Source: Flavobacterium sp. LC2016-01
Lineage (GTDB): Bacteria; Bacteroidota; Bacteroidia; Flavobacteriales; Flavobacteriaceae
Length of the DNA stretch: 64,000 nucleotides
NCBI RefSeq assembly: GCF_009711135.1
Contig: NZ_WMIC01000006.1
Span: forward strand, 248,001-312,000
Reading direction: 5' to 3'
In this document: positions 1-10,326 of the stretch, piece after piece
Numbering within the stretch: position 1 is the stretch's first letter
Layout: every line of letters begins with the position of its first letter
Translations under genes and position numbers: made by a program
Notes under the pieces: model-generated
Databases searched by the model: none
Told to the model about the DNA's origin: nothing
The model's input: the letters and a program-made list of their open reading frames with translations, nothing else

Positions 1-168
1 TATGCTCCAAATTGTGCAGAATCTATTGCAACAACAAATTATGACGTTGAATATGCGTCAGCTTTGCAAAAAGATAATTTTTACGGAACTCAGTTTCACC
101 CAGAAAAAAGCGGTGATGTTGGGGAGAAGATTTTAGGAAATTTCCTTAAATTAAATTCCAATTTTTAA
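1..168 (+). CDS. hisH: Imidazole glycerol phosphate synthase subunit HisH, C-terminal end (partial)
   Basis: The reading frame is open from the first base and stops at 166-168, giving the last 55 residues of a protein whose start lies before the window. It contains QFHPEKS, the conserved segment of class I glutamine amidotransferases that carries the His and Glu of the Cys-His-Glu triad. HisH releases ammonia from glutamine and passes it to HisF, which makes imidazole glycerol phosphate in histidine synthesis. hisA and hisF follow on the same strand, in the usual order. The identification rests on motif plus context, because most of the domain is outside the window. Confidence 0.9.
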   Translation, partial: YAPNCAESIATTNYDVEYASALQKDNFYGTQFHPEKSGDVGEKILGNFLKLNSNF

Positions 169-259
169 AATTCCAAATTCCAATTCAAAAAAGAATCAAA
201 ATATCAATTTCAATTTTAGAAAATCTAAAATCTAAAATCAGAAATCTAAAATAATAAAA
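169..259. repeat. hisH-hisA spacer of short-word repeats
   Basis: This spacer holds the word AATTCCA in AATTCCAAATTCCAATT (repeat family A of this window) followed by several copies of AATCTAAA. No terminator or promoter is evident, so the his genes probably stay co-transcribed through it. Confidence 0.5.
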
Positions 260-985
260 ATGAGAATAATACCAGCTATAGATATCATTGACGGAAAATG
301 CGTTCGTTTGTCCAAAGGTGATTATGATACCAAAATAATTTACAATGAGAATCCGCTTGAAGTGGCGAAAACATTTGAGGCACACGGAATTGAATATCTG
401 CATTTAGTAGATTTAGATGGTGCGAAATCAAGTAAAATTGTCAATTATAAAATTTTAGAACAAATTGCATCGCAAACAAGCTTAAAAATTGATTTTGGAG
501 GTGGATTAAAATCGGATGATGATTTGAGAATTGCTTTTGAAAGTGGTGCAAACCAAATCACTGGCGGAAGTATTGCCGTAAAAAACAGAGCAATTTTTGA
601 AAAATGGATTTCAGAATACGGTTCAGAAAAAATCATTTTAGGTGCTGATGCAAAAGATGAAAAAATAGCAGTTTCTGGCTGGTTAGAAGAATCAAATGAG
701 GATTTAATTCCGTTTATAAAAGATTATATGAATAAAGGAATAGAATATGTAATCTGCACTGATATTGCTAAAGACGGAATGCTTGAAGGACCGAGTTTTG
801 ATTTATACAGCAAAATTTTAGCAGAAGCAAAAGGAGTAAAACTAATTGCCTCTGGCGGCATTTCAACTTTCGATGAATTACCAAAATTAGCCGAATTAGG
901 ATGCGAAGGAACAATAATTGGAAAAGCGATTTACGAAGGAAGAATTAGTTTGAAACAATTGGAGAACTATATAATTAGAAAATAA
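260..985 (+). CDS. hisA: Phosphoribosylformimino-5-aminoimidazole carboxamide ribotide isomerase
   Basis: HisA is a cytoplasmic TIM barrel that performs the Amadori isomerisation of ProFAR to PRFAR, the fourth step of histidine synthesis. At 241 residues it has the usual family length. The N-terminus [15 protein letters not shown] carries the first catalytic Asp, and [14 protein letters not shown] in the second half carries the other. IASGGIS near residue 198 is the C-terminal phosphate-binding loop. It lies between hisH and hisF in a typical his operon. Its half-barrel symmetry resembles HisF, but the DIIDG and DGMLEGP motifs separate the two. The ATG at 260 fits the family N-terminus exactly. 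Confidence 0.97.
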   Translation: MRIIPAIDIIDGKCVRLSKGDYDTKIIYNENPLEVAKTFEAHGIEYLHLVDLDGAKSSKIVNYKILEQIASQTSLKIDFGGGLKSDDDLRIAFESGANQITGGSIAVKNRAIFEKWISEYGSEKIILGADAKDEKIAVSGWLEESNEDLIPFIKDYMNKGIEYVICTDIAKDGMLEGPSFDLYSKILAEAKGVKLIASGGISTFDELPKLAELGCEGTIIGKAIYEGRISLKQLENYIIRK

Positions 986-1084
986 ATAATTGAGATAATA
1001 TGTCAATTAGATAATTAGATAATTGTTTTAGCGTTGTGCTGAAATTATCTAATTATCAAATTTTCTCATTAACACATTAAAAAC
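986..1084. repeat. hisA-hisF spacer with 15-bp perfect inverted repeat
   Basis: GATAATTAGATAATT (1010-1024) is the exact reverse complement of AATTATCTAATTATC (1043-1057), with an 18-base loop. The spacer is made of repeated TAATTAGA words. A related stretch follows the nucleoside phosphorylase at about 40998-41035. There is no T-run after the stem, so it is unlikely to be a strong terminator. Confidence 0.6.
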
Positions 1085-1840
1085 ATGTTAGCAAAAAGAA
1101 TCATACCTTGTTTAGATATAAAAAACGGAAGAACGGTAAAAGGTGTTAATTTCGTTGACCTGCGTGATGCTGGAGATCCAGTTGAATTGGCAGAAATTTA
1201 CTCGGCTGAAGGCGCAGACGAACTGGTTTTTCTCGATATTTCAGCCACAGAAGAAAGGCGCAAAACGTTGGTTAATATGGTGAGAAGTGTTGCAGAAAAA
1301 ATCAATATTCCGTTTACGGTTGGCGGTGGAATTTCGTCTGTAGAAGATGTTGATATTCTGCTGAATAATGGAGCCGATAAAGTTTCGATTAATTCATCGG
1401 CAGTAAAAAATCCGCAATTGATTAATGATTTGGCACAAAAATTTGGAAGCCAATGCGTTGTTGTAGCTATCGACGCCAAACAAATTGATGGACAATGGAT
1501 CGTACATTTGGTTGGTGGAAAAGTTCCCACAGAACTGAATTTATTCGATTGGGCTGTAGAAGTAGCAGAACGTGGTGCAGGTGAAATTTTATTCACTTCG
1601 ATGGATAATGACGGAACTAAAAATGGTTTTGCAAACGAAGCTTTGGCCAAACTTTCAGAATTAGTAAATATTCCAATTATTGCTTCGGGAGGAGCGGGAA
1701 ATATACAGCATTTTGTAGATTCTTTTAAAGAAGGAAAAGCAGACGCGGCTTTGGCGGCAAGCGTTTTTCATTTTAAAGAAATAGAGATCAGAACTTTGAA
1801 AGAAGAATTGAGGAAGAATGATATTGAAGTAAGGCTTTAG
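1085..1840 (+). CDS. hisF: Imidazole glycerol phosphate synthase cyclase subunit
   Basis: HisF uses ammonia from HisH to convert PRFAR to imidazole glycerol phosphate and AICAR. The 251-residue TIM barrel begins [17 protein letters not shown], with the catalytic Asp in CLDIKNG, and has [13 protein letters not shown] with the second catalytic Asp near residue 176 by local count. IIASGGAGN is the phosphate-binding loop. Length and motifs are standard. The gene sits between hisA and hisIE on the same strand and is separated from them by repeat-filled spacers of about 100 bases. A 150-codon open frame on the opposite strand (1198-1650) is a shadow. Confidence 0.97.
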   Translation: MLAKRIIPCLDIKNGRTVKGVNFVDLRDAGDPVELAEIYSAEGADELVFLDISATEERRKTLVNMVRSVAEKINIPFTVGGGISSVEDVDILLNNGADKVSINSSAVKNPQLINDLAQKFGSQCVVVAIDAKQIDGQWIVHLVGGKVPTELNLFDWAVEVAERGAGEILFTSMDNDGTKNGFANEALAKLSELVNIPIIASGGAGNIQHFVDSFKEGKADAALAASVFHFKEIEIRTLKEELRKNDIEVRL

Positions 1841-1952
1841 AAAATAGAAGCAAGAAACAAGAAGAAAGATTTAAAAAAAAATAAAATAATATAGAAGTTC
1901 GAGTTTAGTTTTAACTTTAAAACTTTCGACTTTACAACTTTAGACTAAAAAT
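1841..1952. repeat. hisF-hisIE spacer of short-word repeats
   Basis: The spacer contains a purine-rich stretch with the word GAAGAAAGA (also seen after leuA near 9050), then reiterated words around ACTTTCGACTTT and ACTTTAGAC. No clear terminator is present. Confidence 0.4.
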
Positions 1953-2549
1953 ATGGAAATCGATATAAAAAGTGCACACGGTTTAATTCCAGCAATAATC
2001 CAAGATTCAGAAACTAAAAATGTTTTAATGTTGGGTTATATGAACGAAGAATCGCTTCAGAAAACAATTGAAACTCAGAAAGTAACTTTCTTCAGCCGTT
2101 CAAAACAAAGACTTTGGACAAAAGGCGAGGAGAGCGGTAATTTTTTAAATTTAGTAAGTATTAAAAACGACTGCGATGGCGATACGCTTTTAATCCAGGC
2201 AAAACCTGTTGGACCTACTTGTCACACAGGTGCAGATACTTGCTGGCAGGAAGAAAATAAAGTTAATTACGGATTTATTTCACAATTAGAAAATACAATC
2301 AAAACGCGCAGAGAAAACGCAGATTCTGAGAAAAGTTATGTAGCATCTTTATTCGAAAAAGGCATCAATAAAATTGCACAGAAAGTTGGTGAAGAAGCGG
2401 TAGAAGTGGTTATTGAAGCTAAAGACGACAATGATGATTTATTTTTGAGCGAAAGTGCCGATTTGCTTTTTCATTATTTGATTTTATTGCAGGCAAAAGG
2501 TTTTCAATTAAATGATGTTATTGAGGTATTGAAGAAACGTCAGAAGTAA
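1953..2549 (+). CDS. hisIE: Bifunctional phosphoribosyl-AMP cyclohydrolase / phosphoribosyl-ATP pyrophosphatase
   Basis: This fusion performs the second and third steps of histidine synthesis. The N-terminal cyclohydrolase domain (about residues 1-100) has RLWTKGEESGNFL and the metal-binding Cys/Asp region DCDGDTLL and GPTCHTGADTCW. The C-terminal pyrophosphatase domain (about 105-198) has KVGEEAVEVVIEAK, with the acidic helix typical of the MazG-like fold. At 198 residues it matches ordinary HisIE fusions. It is the last his gene here; the next gene is unrelated and lies 79 bases downstream. Confidence 0.97.
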   Translation: MEIDIKSAHGLIPAIIQDSETKNVLMLGYMNEESLQKTIETQKVTFFSRSKQRLWTKGEESGNFLNLVSIKNDCDGDTLLIQAKPVGPTCHTGADTCWQEENKVNYGFISQLENTIKTRRENADSEKSYVASLFEKGINKIAQKVGEEAVEVVIEAKDDNDDLFLSESADLLFHYLILLQAKGFQLNDVIEVLKKRQK

Positions 2550-2628
2550 CAATAAAATGTGAAAAAATATTTACTAAATTATGTTAAAATAAAATTTATT
2601 TTTTGATATTTACGTAAATATTTAAGCC

Positions 2629-3342
2629 ATGGATATAGAAACATTCAGAAAGCGTTTTGTAGATCATTCCGATGAAGATCTAATTTTAATGCTTACCAAA
2701 AACGCCAGTAAATACAATCCTGACGCACTTGTTGTTGCAAAGGAAATTTTAATCGCCAGAAATATTGATATCGAAACCATTCTTAAAACAGAGAATGAAA
2801 ATCGGAAAAAATTAGAGCAAGAAGAAAACGGAAGAAGACATATTGAAGATCTTTCTCCGTTAGAACAAATTGAATATTTATCTGAAAGAAGACTTGAATT
2901 TGAAGAAAATATCGAGGACATAATTGAAGATAAAAACAAAGATTTGACGGATGCAGAATTGCTTTTAAGTTTTGAAGATATTCTGAATAAAATTATTGAA
3001 ACTGGAAACTTCGGTGAATTGACAGACAGTCATTCTAAAGAAAACTACTTCATTGTAAGTAATATTATTGAACAGCGAAGTATTGAAATTCCTGTTTCAA
3101 TTCTGAAAAAAATTGACCGCATTAATGATATTACTAGAAAAGACTTTTCTCGAAAATTTACTAGAAATATAATAATAGGAATTGTTCTTTTAACTCTAGG
3201 TCTTGTATTTTCAATAGGAACCGGTGGCGGAATTGTTTTTTACGGAGCTGTTTTGTCTGGTTTTGGATTAGTAATCAACGGAATTGCTGGAAAAAGAAAT
3301 TTAAAAAGAGGAGCTCAGATTGGACTTGAATCTTATGGATAA
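2629..3342 (+). CDS. Unknown protein with C-terminal membrane hairpin
   Basis: I do not recognise this 237-residue protein. About the first 175 residues are highly charged and predicted helical, rich in Glu, Lys and Ile, with no signal peptide. Residues about 180-220 form two hydrophobic segments (NIIIGIVLLTLGLVFSI, then VFYGAVLSGFGLVING) separated by a Gly-rich turn, followed by a short basic tail. This suggests a cytoplasmic domain anchored by a membrane hairpin. It is a single gene between the his operon and an opposing exported protein, so context gives no function. Confidence 0.75.
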   Translation: MDIETFRKRFVDHSDEDLILMLTKNASKYNPDALVVAKEILIARNIDIETILKTENENRKKLEQEENGRRHIEDLSPLEQIEYLSERRLEFEENIEDIIEDKNKDLTDAELLLSFEDILNKIIETGNFGELTDSHSKENYFIVSNIIEQRSIEIPVSILKKIDRINDITRKDFSRKFTRNIIIGIVLLTLGLVFSIGTGGGIVFYGAVLSGFGLVINGIAGKRNLKRGAQIGLESYG

Positions 3343-3445
3343 AACAGAAGCAAATTCTTCATTCCGTAATAATTAATTCGATGTTGAAGAATTAACCAAT
3401 CGACAATAAGATTCGCTTAAACAAATCAACGATTCAACAGTTAAA

Positions 3446-4144
3446 CTAATTAGCAAACTCAAAAACAGCAAATTCGGCTGGTTGGTGAAACCCAAATTTC
3501 AAACTTTTATAAGGCTGTAAAGCTTGATATTCAGTGGTATTTCCATAGTCAATTCTGAAAAGATTTCCTCTCCATTTTGTACCGATATTTGGTTTTAAGA
3601 AATTGCCATTCTCAATTTTTTCTAAACTTGAAAACGGGATTTTAATTTCGGTGCAAAAACCTTCAGGCGTAATTTTACTGGCTGTTTCAAGTCCTGAAAT
3701 ATTAAAATCCATTGACATTTTCCATCCTCCGCAATCTGGAGAGATACATTTTAAAAGCACATCATAATAAGAAGAATAGGCATTTACGCCAATTTCAATA
3801 TAATTTTTTCCATCTCCGTCGGCATCAATAAAAATTTCGACTAAATCATCAGTATCAAAAATTCGAGAATCCGGCTTTTGTGGTTTCCCAATTATTTTTG
3901 AATCGGCTGAACGGTAGACTATATATAGATTTTCATCATTCCACGAAAGTGAAACAAAAGTATTTTGACTTGCTTTGTCGCCTGAATTATGAATTACAAA
4001 AGGTCCCAAAAAAGTGTTTTTCCATTCCGATAAATCTCCATCAACAATCACTTTATCAATTGTTTTGTGAACAGCAATAGTCTGTGAATTTACTGTAATT
4101 GAAAGTGCCGATAAAAAAAATGAAAAAACAGTAACAAATTTCAT
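3446..4144 (-). CDS. Exported CBM9-like (family 9 carbohydrate-binding-module fold) protein
   Basis: The 232-residue product begins with a signal peptide (MKFVTVFSFFLSALSITVNS, cleavage before QTIAV). The mature part has features of CBM9-type domains: VIVDGDLSEWKN near the start, then LSWNDENLYIVYRSAD, and DTDDLVEIFIDADGDGKNY followed by EIGVNAYSSYYD. Such domains bind sugars or sit alone in periplasmic or outer-membrane proteins of Bacteroidota. No catalytic domain is attached, so binding or a structural role is inferred. It is transcribed alone, convergent with the preceding gene and divergent from the M1 peptidase. Confidence 0.75.
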   Translation of the reverse strand: MKFVTVFSFFLSALSITVNSQTIAVHKTIDKVIVDGDLSEWKNTFLGPFVIHNSGDKASQNTFVSLSWNDENLYIVYRSADSKIIGKPQKPDSRIFDTDDLVEIFIDADGDGKNYIEIGVNAYSSYYDVLLKCISPDCGGWKMSMDFNISGLETASKITPEGFCTEIKIPFSSLEKIENGNFLKPNIGTKWRGNLFRIDYGNTTEYQALQPYKSLKFGFHQPAEFAVFEFAN

Positions 4145-4254
4145 ATTTGAAGTCTAATAATTTGAAAGTACTAAAATAGAGAACAATAATCAATTTGAGT
4201 GCATTTATTTTCTATGAGAAATCATAAAATTTTAAAATAATTAATCTGAATGTT

Positions 4255-4262
4255 TACATTTG
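4255..4262 (+). promoter_or_regulatory. Candidate -7 box (TACATTTG) for the M1 peptidase gene
   Basis: TACATTTG matches the flavobacterial -7 consensus TAnnTTTG and lies 50 bases before the ATG. I see no TTG at the usual 17-23 base distance upstream, so the call is weak. Confidence 0.35.
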
Positions 4263-4312
4263 TTAGAGATTAAACAGGTTTAATTACCTTATTTATTACA
4301 AAATTATAAATA

Positions 4313-5968
4313 ATGAGAAAATACTTTGGTGGCGCTTTTATCGCCTTTTTAGTTGGTTTCGGTGCAAATGCTCAAGGGCTTTTGAATAAGTCAGAAACTG
4401 TTTTTACGCATCAGGACACTTTACGTGGCAGTATTACAAAAGAAAGAGCTTGGTGGGATTTAAAATACTATCATTTAAATGTAAAAGTAAATCCTTCTGA
4501 GAAATCAATTTCTGGTTCAAATACAGTTCGTTATACTGTTTTAACAGAAAGCAACAGAATGCAAATCGATTTACAGCAGCCAATGAATATCACTAAAGTG
4601 ACTCAGAATGGCTTGCCTTTAAAGTTTGAAAGAGATGGAAATGCTTTCTTTATTACTTTAGCCGAAAAACAGAAAGTTGGAGATTCGAAAGAAATTATAA
4701 TCTCGTTTGAAGGAAAACCTAAAGAAGCTGTAAGAGCACCTTGGGATGGCGGATTTTCTTGGAAAAAAGATAAAAACGGAAAGGACTTTATCGCTACATC
4801 TTGTCAAGGTTTAGGTGCGAGTGTTTGGTGGCCTTGTAAAGACCATATGTATGATGAAGTTGAAAACATGATGATCAGTGTCAATGTTCCAGGAGATTTA
4901 ACAGAGGTTTCGAATGGAAGACTTAAAAGCGTTAAAAAAGAAAAAGATGGAACTAAAACTTTTAATTGGTACGTTTCGAACCCAATTAATAATTACGGTG
5001 TGAATATTAATATTGGTGATTATGTTAATTTCTCAGAAGTATTTAAAGGTGAAAAAGGAAATTTAGATTGTAATTATTATGTTTTGAGAGATAATTTAGC
5101 TAAAGCCAAAGAACAATTTAAAGATGCTCCAAAAATGCTTAAAGCTTTTGAGAATTGGTTTGGCCCATATCCTTGGTACGAAGACAGCTATAAATTAGTA
5201 GAAGTGCCATATTTAGGTATGGAGCACCAAAGTTCTGTAACTTATGGGAATGAATATAAAAATGGCTATTTAGGCCGTGATCTAAGCGGAACTGGCTGGG
5301 GATTAAAATTTGATTTTATTATTATTCACGAGTCTGGACATGAATGGTTTGCCAACAATATTACCTATAAAGATATTGCTGATATGTGGGTTCATGAAAG
5401 CTTCACAAATTATTCTGAAAGTCTTTTTCTTGAATATTATTATGGAAAAGATGCTGCTTCGGAATATATCATTGGATGCAGAAAAAACATTCATAATGAC
5501 ACACCAATTATTGGTCATTATGATGTAAATAACGAAGGATCAGGAGATATGTATCCAAAAGGTGCAAATATGCTTCATATGATTCGCCAGGTAATTAATG
5601 ATGATGCAAAATGGAAGTCGATTTTAAGAGGCATGAATAAAACGTTTTATCATCAAACAGTTACTGGCAAGCAGATACAGGATTATATTAATGAGCAGTC
5701 TGGAATTAATTTTAACAGAGTTTTTGCACAATATTTAACAACAACTCAAATTCCAGTTTTTGAATATATGTTTAAAAATGGAACTTTTGGATACCACTGG
5801 ACAAACTGTGTTGCTAAATTTGATATGCCAGTTCGAGTAAAATTAAATGGTGTTGAAACTTGGTTAAAACCAACAACCGAATGGCAATCTGAGAAAACAA
5901 CTGATGAAACTCGCAAAGTAGAAGTTGATAAAGATTTTTATGTTACAACTTCGAATATTATAGAATAG
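4313..5968 (+). CDS. Exported M1-family metallopeptidase
   Basis: A 551-residue gluzincin peptidase with an N-terminal signal peptide ending FVGFGANAQ-like (cleavage after residue 20). The zinc site is HESGHEWF (HExxH), followed 18 residues on by the Glu in WVHESFTNYSE. In place of the common GAMEN substrate motif it has GMEHQSS, as in a subset of M1 proteins. The N-terminal beta domain (about 40-230) precedes the catalytic domain (about 250-470), and the C-terminal helical domain of full aminopeptidase N is short. It probably cleaves peptides in the periplasm or outside the cell. It is monocistronic, with strong hairpins after the stop. Confidence 0.9.
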   Translation: MRKYFGGAFIAFLVGFGANAQGLLNKSETVFTHQDTLRGSITKERAWWDLKYYHLNVKVNPSEKSISGSNTVRYTVLTESNRMQIDLQQPMNITKVTQNGLPLKFERDGNAFFITLAEKQKVGDSKEIIISFEGKPKEAVRAPWDGGFSWKKDKNGKDFIATSCQGLGASVWWPCKDHMYDEVENMMISVNVPGDLTEVSNGRLKSVKKEKDGTKTFNWYVSNPINNYGVNINIGDYVNFSEVFKGEKGNLDCNYYVLRDNLAKAKEQFKDAPKMLKAFENWFGPYPWYEDSYKLVEVPYLGMEHQSSVTYGNEYKNGYLGRDLSGTGWGLKFDFIIIHESGHEWFANNITYKDIADMWVHESFTNYSESLFLEYYYGKDAASEYIIGCRKNIHNDTPIIGHYDVNNEGSGDMYPKGANMLHMIRQVINDDAKWKSILRGMNKTFYHQTVTGKQIQDYINEQSGINFNRVFAQYLTTTQIPVFEYMFKNGTFGYHWTNCVAKFDMPVRVKLNGVETWLKPTTEWQSEKTTDETRKVEVDKDFYVTTSNIIE

Positions 5969-5991
5969 AGTTTTTAAAATTCCAATATTTT

Positions 5992-6037
5992 AAAATCCCA
6001 AATTCCAATTTTACGATTGGGATTTGGGATTTTTTTT
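5992..6037 (+). terminator. Terminator-like hairpin after the M1 peptidase gene
   Basis: The stem formed by AAAATCCCAAATTCCAAT and ATTGGGATTTGGGATTTT (one mismatch) surrounds a short TTTACG loop and is followed by a run of T. It lies 24 bases after the M1 stop codon. Confidence 0.65.
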
Positions 6038-6073
6038 GGCCCTATTTTGTCATCGTGAGGAGCGAAGGATGAC

Positions 6074-6109
6074 AAAAGCCTGAAAGATTTATTCTTTCAG
6101 GCTTTTTTT
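6074..6109. terminator. Bidirectional terminator
   Basis: AAAGCCTGAAAG pairs with CTTTCAGGCTTT across a 7-base loop. A-runs and T-runs flank the stem, so it can serve both the M1 gene (+) and the gene ending at 6143 (-). Confidence 0.8.
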
Positions 6110-6142
6110 GGAATTTGGAATTTAAAAATATTGGAATTTAAA

Positions 6143-7687
6143 TTATCGGCTATTCAACTTCGCCTTTTCTTTGATAATATCAGCAATCTTGCGATTTTCA
6201 ATTTTACTTTCAAGCCAAGAAATAATATCTAAATACAGGAAAGCTCTTTTTTCGTAAGTGTTCTTTTCAAGCTCTACAAAACGAGCGTGCATTTTTTTGA
6301 ATTCCTTCTTAATATCAGCAGGATAAAAGTTATTCAAGTTTCTTAGGAATTTTATAATTTCTTTCTGAACTTCATGTAAATCATTCATTTTCAGTAAGAA
6401 TTTATAAGTGCTTTTAAGATGATTTTCTAAATAATAATCTTTTCCTAACTCATAATGTGCAATCAATGACAAAAGTCGGGCGAAACACATTAAATCCTCG
6501 CGCATGCTTAAGTTTTTGTTATTGATAATTTTGTCTAAATAAAGAATGCATTCGTTATATTTTTCATTTCCAAAATAAATTGAAGCAATTTTATAGAAAA
6601 ACAACATTTCGTGATGTTCATCAAGATGTTCACTGTGAATTTTCAGTTTTTCCAAAATCTCAGGAATCAAGTATTCACTTTCATCAAAAGTACCTTCTAG
6701 AATATGAAGATTTAGCTTATTATTGTAAACATATAGAAATGATAGTGATGCAATGTTATCGTTTACCGGAAATTTTTCATCGGCAATAGTCTCTTCTAAA
6801 AGAGATAAATATTTTTTGAAGTTCGATTTGTATTTCAGCATGTATAAAGATTCCAAAAAGTAATGATTCCCTTTTAGAAAAAACACAGGATTCTGATAAA
6901 TCATGTTTGGATTATCATAAAACAATCGAACCCATTTATAAGCGTATTTATAGCTTGCCAAGAAATCTTGAACCAAGAAACTACGCCACAAATTGGCATT
7001 ATAAAACCAGTATTTTTCTCGAAATCCAAACTTAGTTTCATCTAATTTTGAAACATGTCTGTTGAAATAGTCATCAATATATTTATACTCTTCATCGCTT
7101 TTTACATAACCGGTTTTCAGCATTATTCCGTAAAGTTGCAGCGATAAATTAGATAATTTACTTGAAATGGTATTTCTGTAATTTAGCTCTTTTGCCTGAA
7201 TTACTAATTCGTCAGCACGGCCTTGAATACTTCGGGTAATGTATTGTGATTCGATTAATTTCTCAAATTCCACAATTTCATACGCCATATATTTTTCATC
7301 ATTTTCAAGCGCAATCATTTTTGTTTTGTCCAGAATTTTCAAGCTCTGTTTATACAAACCTTTATTGTATAAGATTCCAGCAAAATCTATTTGTTCACGC
7401 AATTGATAACGAATATTCTGGCTTGGAATATTCAAACGGATACTTACCAAAATCTGTTTGTACAAGTATGATTTTAAGTTAGATAACTGTATTTTTTTAA
7501 TGCTTCCACTTTTCAGAATCAGCTTTTCATCATACGTTTCAGATTTATCTAAAATATTAAACAGTTCGATAAATTTTGTGTTCGAACTGGTTTCTAATCG
7601 GCTCGCAAAAATTTTAAATTGTCTTTTTTCAGATTTGGAAAGTGATTTAATCAGAACAAATAAGAAATCTTTTTGATGGTTAGCCAT
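6143..7687 (-). CDS. Large helical cytoplasmic protein of unknown function
   Basis: I do not recognise a named family for this 514-residue protein. It starts MANHQKDFLFVLIKSLSKSEKRQFKIFAS, has no signal peptide or membrane segment, and is almost wholly predicted helix, with repeated aromatic/Leu patterns such as ILYNKGLYKQSLKILDK and EKYNECILYLDKI that resemble TPR-type helical pairs. This suggests a scaffold or protein-interaction role. It is transcribed alone, divergent from leuA and convergent with the M1 peptidase. The repeat interpretation is by eye only. Confidence 0.7.
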   Translation of the reverse strand: MANHQKDFLFVLIKSLSKSEKRQFKIFASRLETSSNTKFIELFNILDKSETYDEKLILKSGSIKKIQLSNLKSYLYKQILVSIRLNIPSQNIRYQLREQIDFAGILYNKGLYKQSLKILDKTKMIALENDEKYMAYEIVEFEKLIESQYITRSIQGRADELVIQAKELNYRNTISSKLSNLSLQLYGIMLKTGYVKSDEEYKYIDDYFNRHVSKLDETKFGFREKYWFYNANLWRSFLVQDFLASYKYAYKWVRLFYDNPNMIYQNPVFFLKGNHYFLESLYMLKYKSNFKKYLSLLEETIADEKFPVNDNIASLSFLYVYNNKLNLHILEGTFDESEYLIPEILEKLKIHSEHLDEHHEMLFFYKIASIYFGNEKYNECILYLDKIINNKNLSMREDLMCFARLLSLIAHYELGKDYYLENHLKSTYKFLLKMNDLHEVQKEIIKFLRNLNNFYPADIKKEFKKMHARFVELEKNTYEKRAFLYLDIISWLESKIENRKIADIIKEKAKLNSR

Positions 7688-7778
7688 TGTAAAAAATAAT
7701 AATATAACTTATTGATTATAAAGTATTTAACTAGGTATAAATTGTTTTATGAACAGTATAATTTCATTAAAACGAATT

Positions 7779-7807
7779 TTGTACTGCATAAGTACAATAT
7801 ATATTTG
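7779..7807 (+). promoter_or_regulatory. leuA promoter (TTG-N18-TATATTTG)
   Basis: TTG at 7779-7781 and TATATTTG at 7800-7807 match the flavobacterial sigma-A consensus TTG / TAnnTTTG with an 18-base spacer. Transcription would start near 7813, leaving a 5' leader of only about 25 bases before the leuA ATG, too short for an attenuator. Confidence 0.7.
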
Positions 7808-7836
7808 TTATTACAATGTGAAATTACATTAAATAA

Positions 7837-9018
<1,182 letters not shown>

Positions 9019-9096
9019 TTGTAGAAAGAGAATAGAGCATAGAGTAAAGAAGAAAGACTAAAAAAATAAGATTTAAATCATAAAGAACGAGACGTT

Positions 9097-10215
9097 ATGA
9101 ATTTGAAAATAGCAGTTTTACCAGGAGACGGAATTGGACCAGAAGTAATTTTACAAGCCAAAAAAGCATTATACGCTATTGGCGAGGTGTACAATCATGA
9201 ATTTGTTTTTGAAGAAGCACTTATGGGTGCCGTTGCAATTGATAAAACAGGAAATCCGCTCCCGGAGCAAACGCTTAATCTTTGCCTGAATACTGATGCT
9301 GTTTTGTTTGGCGCAATTGGAGATCCTAAATATGATAATAATCCAAATGCAAAAGTTCGCCCAGAACAAGGATTATTGAAATTGCGTAAGGAACTGGGTT
9401 TGTTTGCGAACATCCGTCCAATCAAACCTTACAAAGCATTAGTTGAATCTTCTCCTTTAAAAAGAGAAATTATTGAAGGTGCTGATTTTACTATTTTCAG
9501 AGAATTAACAGGTGGTGCTTATTTTGGAGCAAAAACATTAAATGAAGAAGGAACACACGCTTCGGATTTATGTGAATATTCAGAAGAAGAAATTACAAGA
9601 ATTACACATTTAGCTTTTAAATCGGCACAAAACCGACGTAAAAAGTTAACTATGGTTGACAAAGCAAATGTTTTAGAAACCTCAAGATTATGGAGAAAAG
9701 TAGTTCAGAAAGTGGGCGAAAGCTATCCAGATGTAGCTTTAGACTTTTTATTTGTTGATAACGCAGCCATGCAAATCATTTTAAATCCAAAACAGTTCGA
9801 TGTGATTTTGACAGAGAATTTGTTCGGAGATATTTTATCAGATGAAGCAAGTGTTATTACAGGTTCGATAGGTTTATTGGCATCGGCATCTTTAGGAGAA
9901 AAAAATGCTTTGTTTGAGCCAATTCACGGTTCTTATCCTCAGGCAAAAGGAAAAAATATTGCCAATCCAATTGCTTCAATTTTATCAGCAGCAATGTTGT
10001 TAGAACATTTTGGACTTTTTAAAGAAGCAAATGTGATTTATGCAGCGGTTGAAAAAGCAATAGAATTTAAAGTAGTGACAGTTGATTTAAAACCAGATTC
10101 AAAATTCGGTACAAATGAAGTAGGGGAGTTTGTTTCTAATTTTATTTTCAGCAAAGATGATCTGCTTTATTTTAATAATGACAATGTAAGTATTGGACAA
10201 TCGACAATTGTTTAA
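9097..10215 (+). CDS. leuB: 3-isopropylmalate dehydrogenase
   Basis: LeuB oxidises and decarboxylates 3-isopropylmalate with NAD+ in leucine synthesis. The 372-residue protein begins KIAVLPGDGIGPEV and has LFGAIGDPKYD, the substrate arginines around EQGLLKLRKELGLFANIRP, and the metal-binding acidic segment ENLFGDILSDEASVITGS near residues 247-264, then the NAD-binding HGSYPQAKGKNIANP. Length is standard. It follows leuA by 78 bases and is probably co-transcribed. leuC and leuD are not in this window, unlike many leu clusters. Confidence 0.95.
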   Translation: MNLKIAVLPGDGIGPEVILQAKKALYAIGEVYNHEFVFEEALMGAVAIDKTGNPLPEQTLNLCLNTDAVLFGAIGDPKYDNNPNAKVRPEQGLLKLRKELGLFANIRPIKPYKALVESSPLKREIIEGADFTIFRELTGGAYFGAKTLNEEGTHASDLCEYSEEEITRITHLAFKSAQNRRKKLTMVDKANVLETSRLWRKVVQKVGESYPDVALDFLFVDNAAMQIILNPKQFDVILTENLFGDILSDEASVITGSIGLLASASLGEKNALFEPIHGSYPQAKGKNIANPIASILSAAMLLEHFGLFKEANVIYAAVEKAIEFKVVTVDLKPDSKFGTNEVGEFVSNFIFSKDDLLYFNNDNVSIGQSTIV

Positions 10216-10297
10216 TATTTTTTGTTAAAACGTAGAAGAAATAACAAGAAGTCTTTAAAATGTTGAGATTTTATTTTTTTAGTCATTAAAGTTTTAA

Positions 10298-10305
10298 TAC
10301 TTTTG
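10298..10305 (+). promoter_or_regulatory. Candidate -7 box (TACTTTTG) for the ilv operon
   Basis: TACTTTTG fits TAnnTTTG and lies 21 bases before the leader-peptide ATG, which is where the start of an attenuated transcript should be. No clear TTG is found 17-23 bases upstream. Confidence 0.5.
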
Positions 10306-10326
10306 TCTCACTAAAAAATAGAAAAG

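Larger units (their letters stand above)
5972..6138. repeat. Nested inverted repeats between convergent genes (family A flanks)
   Basis: The outer arms at about 5972-6003 and 6110-6138 are imperfect inverted copies of the AATTCCAATATTTT / AATTCCAAATTCC words. Inside lie a terminator-like stem (5992-6037), a 10-bp inverted repeat TTTTGTCATC (6045-6054) / GATGACAAAA (6068-6077), and a second terminator (6074-6109). The whole block fills the spacer between the M1 gene and the convergent gene at 6143. Confidence 0.7.

Noticed and set aside
1198..1650. 150-codon antisense ORF in hisF
   Set aside because: It lies wholly inside hisF, which has all family motifs; the antisense frame has no recognisable domain.
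7749..7832. 27-codon ORF before leuA as a leucine leader peptide
   Set aside because: It has only a few Leu codons, spans the promoter boxes, and no terminator follows it.
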